Of a stretch of 8,563 nucleotides of DNA, positions 6,058 through 8,563 are shown piece after piece. The stretch covers positions 1 to 8,563 of the forward strand of contig JBCDIQ010000261.1 of assembly GCA_039024295.1 (NCBI GenBank), in the 5' to 3' direction. Positions within the stretch are counted from its first letter, which is position 1, and each line of letters opens with the position of its first letter. The position numbers were made by a program, and so were the translations under genes. This DNA comes from JBCDIQ01 sp039024295 (GTDB lineage Bacteria; Bacteroidota; Bacteroidia; J057). The notes under the pieces are model-generated. The model was not told the origin of the DNA. It did not search any database and worked only from the letters and a program-made list of their open reading frames with translations.

Positions 6058-8563
6058 CTACAGTTGAAAAATGTCTTCCAGTTCGCGGTTAGAAAGGTCC
6101 CCGATCCACTTTTCACCGGTACTTACGGTGAGATCAGCTAATTCTTTTTTTCCCTGGATCATTTCATTGATTTTTTCTTCAAAAGTACCCTTAGTGATGA
6201 GTCTGTGCACCATGACAGTTTTGGTTTGTCCGATTCGAAAAGCCCTGTCAGTAGCCTGAGCCTCCACAGCAGGGTTCCACCAGAGGTCAAAATGAATCAC
6301 ATGATTGGCAGCGGTAAGGTTCAGGCCTGTACCTGCTGCTTTGATGGATAGGACAAAGGCCCATGCGTAGGATTTTGTCTGAAAGGTTTCCACGAGTTGG
6401 TCTCGTTTTTTTCGTTGATGTCCTCCGTGCAACAGGAGAGGATCTTCAGGATAGCGTTCTGAGATGAGTTGCTGGAGTAGTTCCCCCATGCTTCGGTACT
6501 GAGTGAAGATAAGGACTTTCTCCCCTTGTTCTCGAATGTTATCTAGTAAGAGCAGCAGTTGTTCCACTTTGCCAGAAAGGCCAGGCTCAGCGTTTTCTTG
6601 TTTTAAATATTGGGCAGGATGGTTACAAATCTGCTTTAGAGCTGTCATCAACTTGAAGATCATGCCTGCACGCGCAATGCCTTCATTTTCTTCAATTGCT
6701 TTCAAATTATTTTGTACCACGCCCTGATACAAAACAGTCTGTTCCTTGGTAAGCTGACAGATTTGGTCCTGCGTGATTTTTTCGGGTAAATCTGAAATGA
6801 TGGACTTATCTGTTTTGAGCCTTCTTAGGATAAAGGGGCTGGTAATGCTGAGGAAGGTTGCTAATTTTTCATGGTCTCTCTCCCCTTCGATGGGCTTGAT
6901 AAATTCGCTTTTGAATTTTTTCAGTCCTTTGAGGTAGCCTTTATTGATGAAGTCAAACAAGCTCCAATATTCTGACAAACGATTTTCCACGGGCGTTCCA
7001 CTCATGGCGACCCGTGTTTTAGCCTGAAACTTTTTCAAAGCTTTGGTTTGAGCAGCTGCTGGATTTTTGATGGCCTGAGCCTCATCAATCACCAAAACCC
7101 GCCAGGAAATCTTGGAGAGTTTCCGCTGGTCAGATCGTGCTATGCCATAGCTGGTCAAGATCAAGTCATGCCCATCCAGGATCAACTCTCGTTGAGGCCC
7201 GTGATAGGTGCATACCTGTAAGTGAGGGGCAAACTTCTGTACTTCCCGCTCCCAGTTGCTGAGCAGGGTGGTAGGAGCTACTATCAGGGCTTTTTCAGAT
7301 GCCAACTCGCCATCTGCATGGAGCTGCGCCAGTAAAGAAATGACCTGTAACGTCTTGCCCAGTCCCATGTCATCCGCCAGAATGGAACCGAAGCCAATTC
7401 GATCATTTTTGTACAGCCAGTTGTAGCCTCGGTGCTGGTATGGGCGAAGGGTTGCCTGTAGGGTTTCAGGTGGAGGCACCGATTCCTGAGCAAGGAGATT
7501 CTGGATAATTTTTTCTGTTTCCGCTGTAAGCTGAATGGGAGCACCTTCGTACTCCTCACTCAGGGCAGCCTGTAACAGTTCACCGCTACCCAGTGTAGGG
7601 GGTTTTTGAAAATGCTTGACAAGGGCCTGCATTTCCTTTTCGTCAATCAACACATACGAATCCTGGAGCTTTACCAAACCGCTCGCCCCTTCTACCTGCT
7701 GCCAAAATTCCGCTGCAGGCATCAGTTGATCACCGATGGCTACTTGCCATTGAAAATCCAGCATCTCGGCAAGCTGAAGATAACCCTTAGCAGAATTTTC
7801 GTTTTCAAAGGAAGACAATTCCAGGCTGGGCTGTGGCCTGAATATCTTACGCAGGGATTTGGGCAAAAGTATTTTTACCCCCACCAATTCAAGTATGGGA
7901 ATTCCATTGAGGAATACCTCTAGGAATTTATCTGCATTCAATACCACATTTCGTTTGCCTTTGCTGTTGACGAAGGTTTTGATGGCAGGGAGGTATTCTT
8001 CCAGCATGGCCAAGTCTTGGAGCAAGGCTAATTGAGGCTTGGTTAACTGCTTGCTTTCAAAAATTGATTGGAATGGGAGGGGTTCTTCAAGGGGAGATTC
8101 TTTGTCATTTATCCACAGGCTCAATTCGAAGGCTGTATCGTCATTTTCTAATTCCTCAACTTTCAAGAGCACATTGAACCTTCTGTTGCCAAGGAAAAAG
8201 CGTTGCAGCCAGCGTTGGATAGCTGCTGGACTTTCTGAATCTCTCTCTTGCTCAGGATCAAATACAAATTCTTTGAAGAAGAAGGCTTCTACTGAATTAG
8301 CAGGGCTGCTTATCTGTGCGATGGCCTGCTCTACCATCAAGCTGATCAAAAAGAAAAATTGATCTTCCACTGAGAGAAATGCAGTTTTTTCCTCTGTATG
8401 TTGAAGGACTCGCAAGCCCTTTGGCCATGAAGTGATAAATAAATCTGTCAGTTGCTGAACGGAGGCATCAATGGTGGCGGGTATCCAGCGTAGCCGAAAA
8501 GGCTGGTGAGACAGTTGGAGTAGTTGGGGTATAAGGCCGGAATGATTCATCAAGGCTAGCGCA
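6058..8563 (-). CDS. SWI2/SNF2-family DNA-dependent ATPase (helicase-like), probably 5'-truncated by the window
   Basis: The frame runs from the TAG at 6058-6060 to the right edge without a stop. An ATG at 8548-8550 or a TTG at 8551-8553 could start it (about 830 residues), but the frame continues as ALA upstream and related proteins are often longer, so the true start is probably outside. Counting from the TTG, residues 1-365 are a poorly conserved accessory region. The two-lobe ATPase core follows: LRPYQHRGYNWL (369-380), Walker A DDMGLGKT (394-401), motif Ia LIVAPTTLLSNW (423-434), Walker B DEAQ (490-493), motif III SGTP (518-521), motif IV KVLIFTQY (679-686), motif V AAGTGLNLT (739-747) and motif VI QATDRAFRIGQ (766-776). 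All catalytic elements look intact. Such enzymes translocate along double-stranded DNA and remodel DNA-protein complexes rather than unwinding strands. The cellular partner is unknown; no restriction, methylation or defence gene is adjacent within the window. Confidence 0.93.
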   Translation of the reverse strand, partial: ALALMNHSGLIPQLLQLSHQPFRLRWIPATIDASVQQLTDLFITSWPKGLRVLQHTEEKTAFLSVEDQFFFLISLMVEQAIAQISSPANSVEAFFFKEFVFDPEQERDSESPAAIQRWLQRFFLGNRRFNVLLKVEELENDDTAFELSLWINDKESPLEEPLPFQSIFESKQLTKPQLALLQDLAMLEEYLPAIKTFVNSKGKRNVVLNADKFLEVFLNGIPILELVGVKILLPKSLRKIFRPQPSLELSSFENENSAKGYLQLAEMLDFQWQVAIGDQLMPAAEFWQQVEGASGLVKLQDSYVLIDEKEMQALVKHFQKPPTLGSGELLQAALSEEYEGAPIQLTAETEKIIQNLLAQESVPPPETLQATLRPYQHRGYNWLYKNDRIGFGSILADDMGLGKTLQVISLLAQLHADGELASEKALIVAPTTLLSNWEREVQKFAPHLQVCTYHGPQRELILDGHDLILTSYGIARSDQRKLSKISWRVLVIDEAQAIKNPAAAQTKALKKFQAKTRVAMSGTPVENRLSEYWSLFDFINKGYLKGLKKFKSEFIKPIEGERDHEKLATFLSITSPFILRRLKTDKSIISDLPEKITQDQICQLTKEQTVLYQGVVQNNLKAIEENEGIARAGMIFKLMTALKQICNHPAQYLKQENAEPGLSGKVEQLLLLLDNIREQGEKVLIFTQYRSMGELLQQLISERYPEDPLLLHGGHQRKKRDQLVETFQTKSYAWAFVLSIKAAGTGLNLTAANHVIHFDLWWNPAVEAQATDRAFRIGQTKTVMVHRLITKGTFEEKINEMIQGKKELADLTVSTGEKWIGDLSNRELEDIFQL

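Noticed and set aside
6058..8563. SNF2 gene as part of a defence island such as DISARM
   Set aside because: No methyltransferase, nuclease, phospholipase-D or other partner gene is visible; the neighbour is a lipoprotein gene on the opposite strand.

Overview
The window looks like a piece of chromosome from a Bacteroidota bacterium, most likely of the Cytophagales/Cyclobacteriaceae type. Four things point that way: the GyrA sequence, starts without convincing Shine-Dalgarno sites, exported proteins with the A-Q signal-peptide ends common in this phylum, and a lipoprotein of a type I associate with it. The genus is inference. By eye, base composition is moderate and even across the coding regions. 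I see no insertion sequence, phage gene, tRNA, rRNA or CRISPR array.

Left part (1-3830, all minus strand): gyrA (DNA gyrase subunit A) is followed after 19 bases by an exported tetratricopeptide-repeat (TPR) protein, and the pair ends at a clear intrinsic terminator at 82-124. Just beyond it, still on the minus strand, the first 17 codons of another gene with a hydrophobic N-terminus run off the left edge.

Middle (3831-4461): a 631-base divergent intergenic region. It contains a Bacteroidota-type -7 promoter match close to gyrA, a 42-base inverted repeat upstream of that, a 25-bp near-palindrome, and a weak promoter candidate for the rightward gene.

Right-centre (4462-6050, plus strand): two unrelated single-gene units. 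The first is a small exported protein of unknown function. The second is a 274-residue lipoprotein with six cysteines besides the lipidated one. Each is followed by a strong hairpin/T-run terminator.

Right part (6058-8563, minus strand): a SWI2/SNF2-type DNA-dependent ATPase, convergent with the lipoprotein gene. It has a complete helicase core at its C-terminal end, and its reading frame is still open at the right edge.

The genes do not form one pathway. gyrA and the SNF2 protein both act on DNA but are far apart and on separate units. Only gyrA and the TPR gene look co-transcribed. I found no convincing undescribed multi-gene system. The most interesting signals are the inverted repeat near the gyrA promoter, the degenerate GyrA-box, the gyrA-TPR coupling and the cysteine pattern of the lipoprotein.
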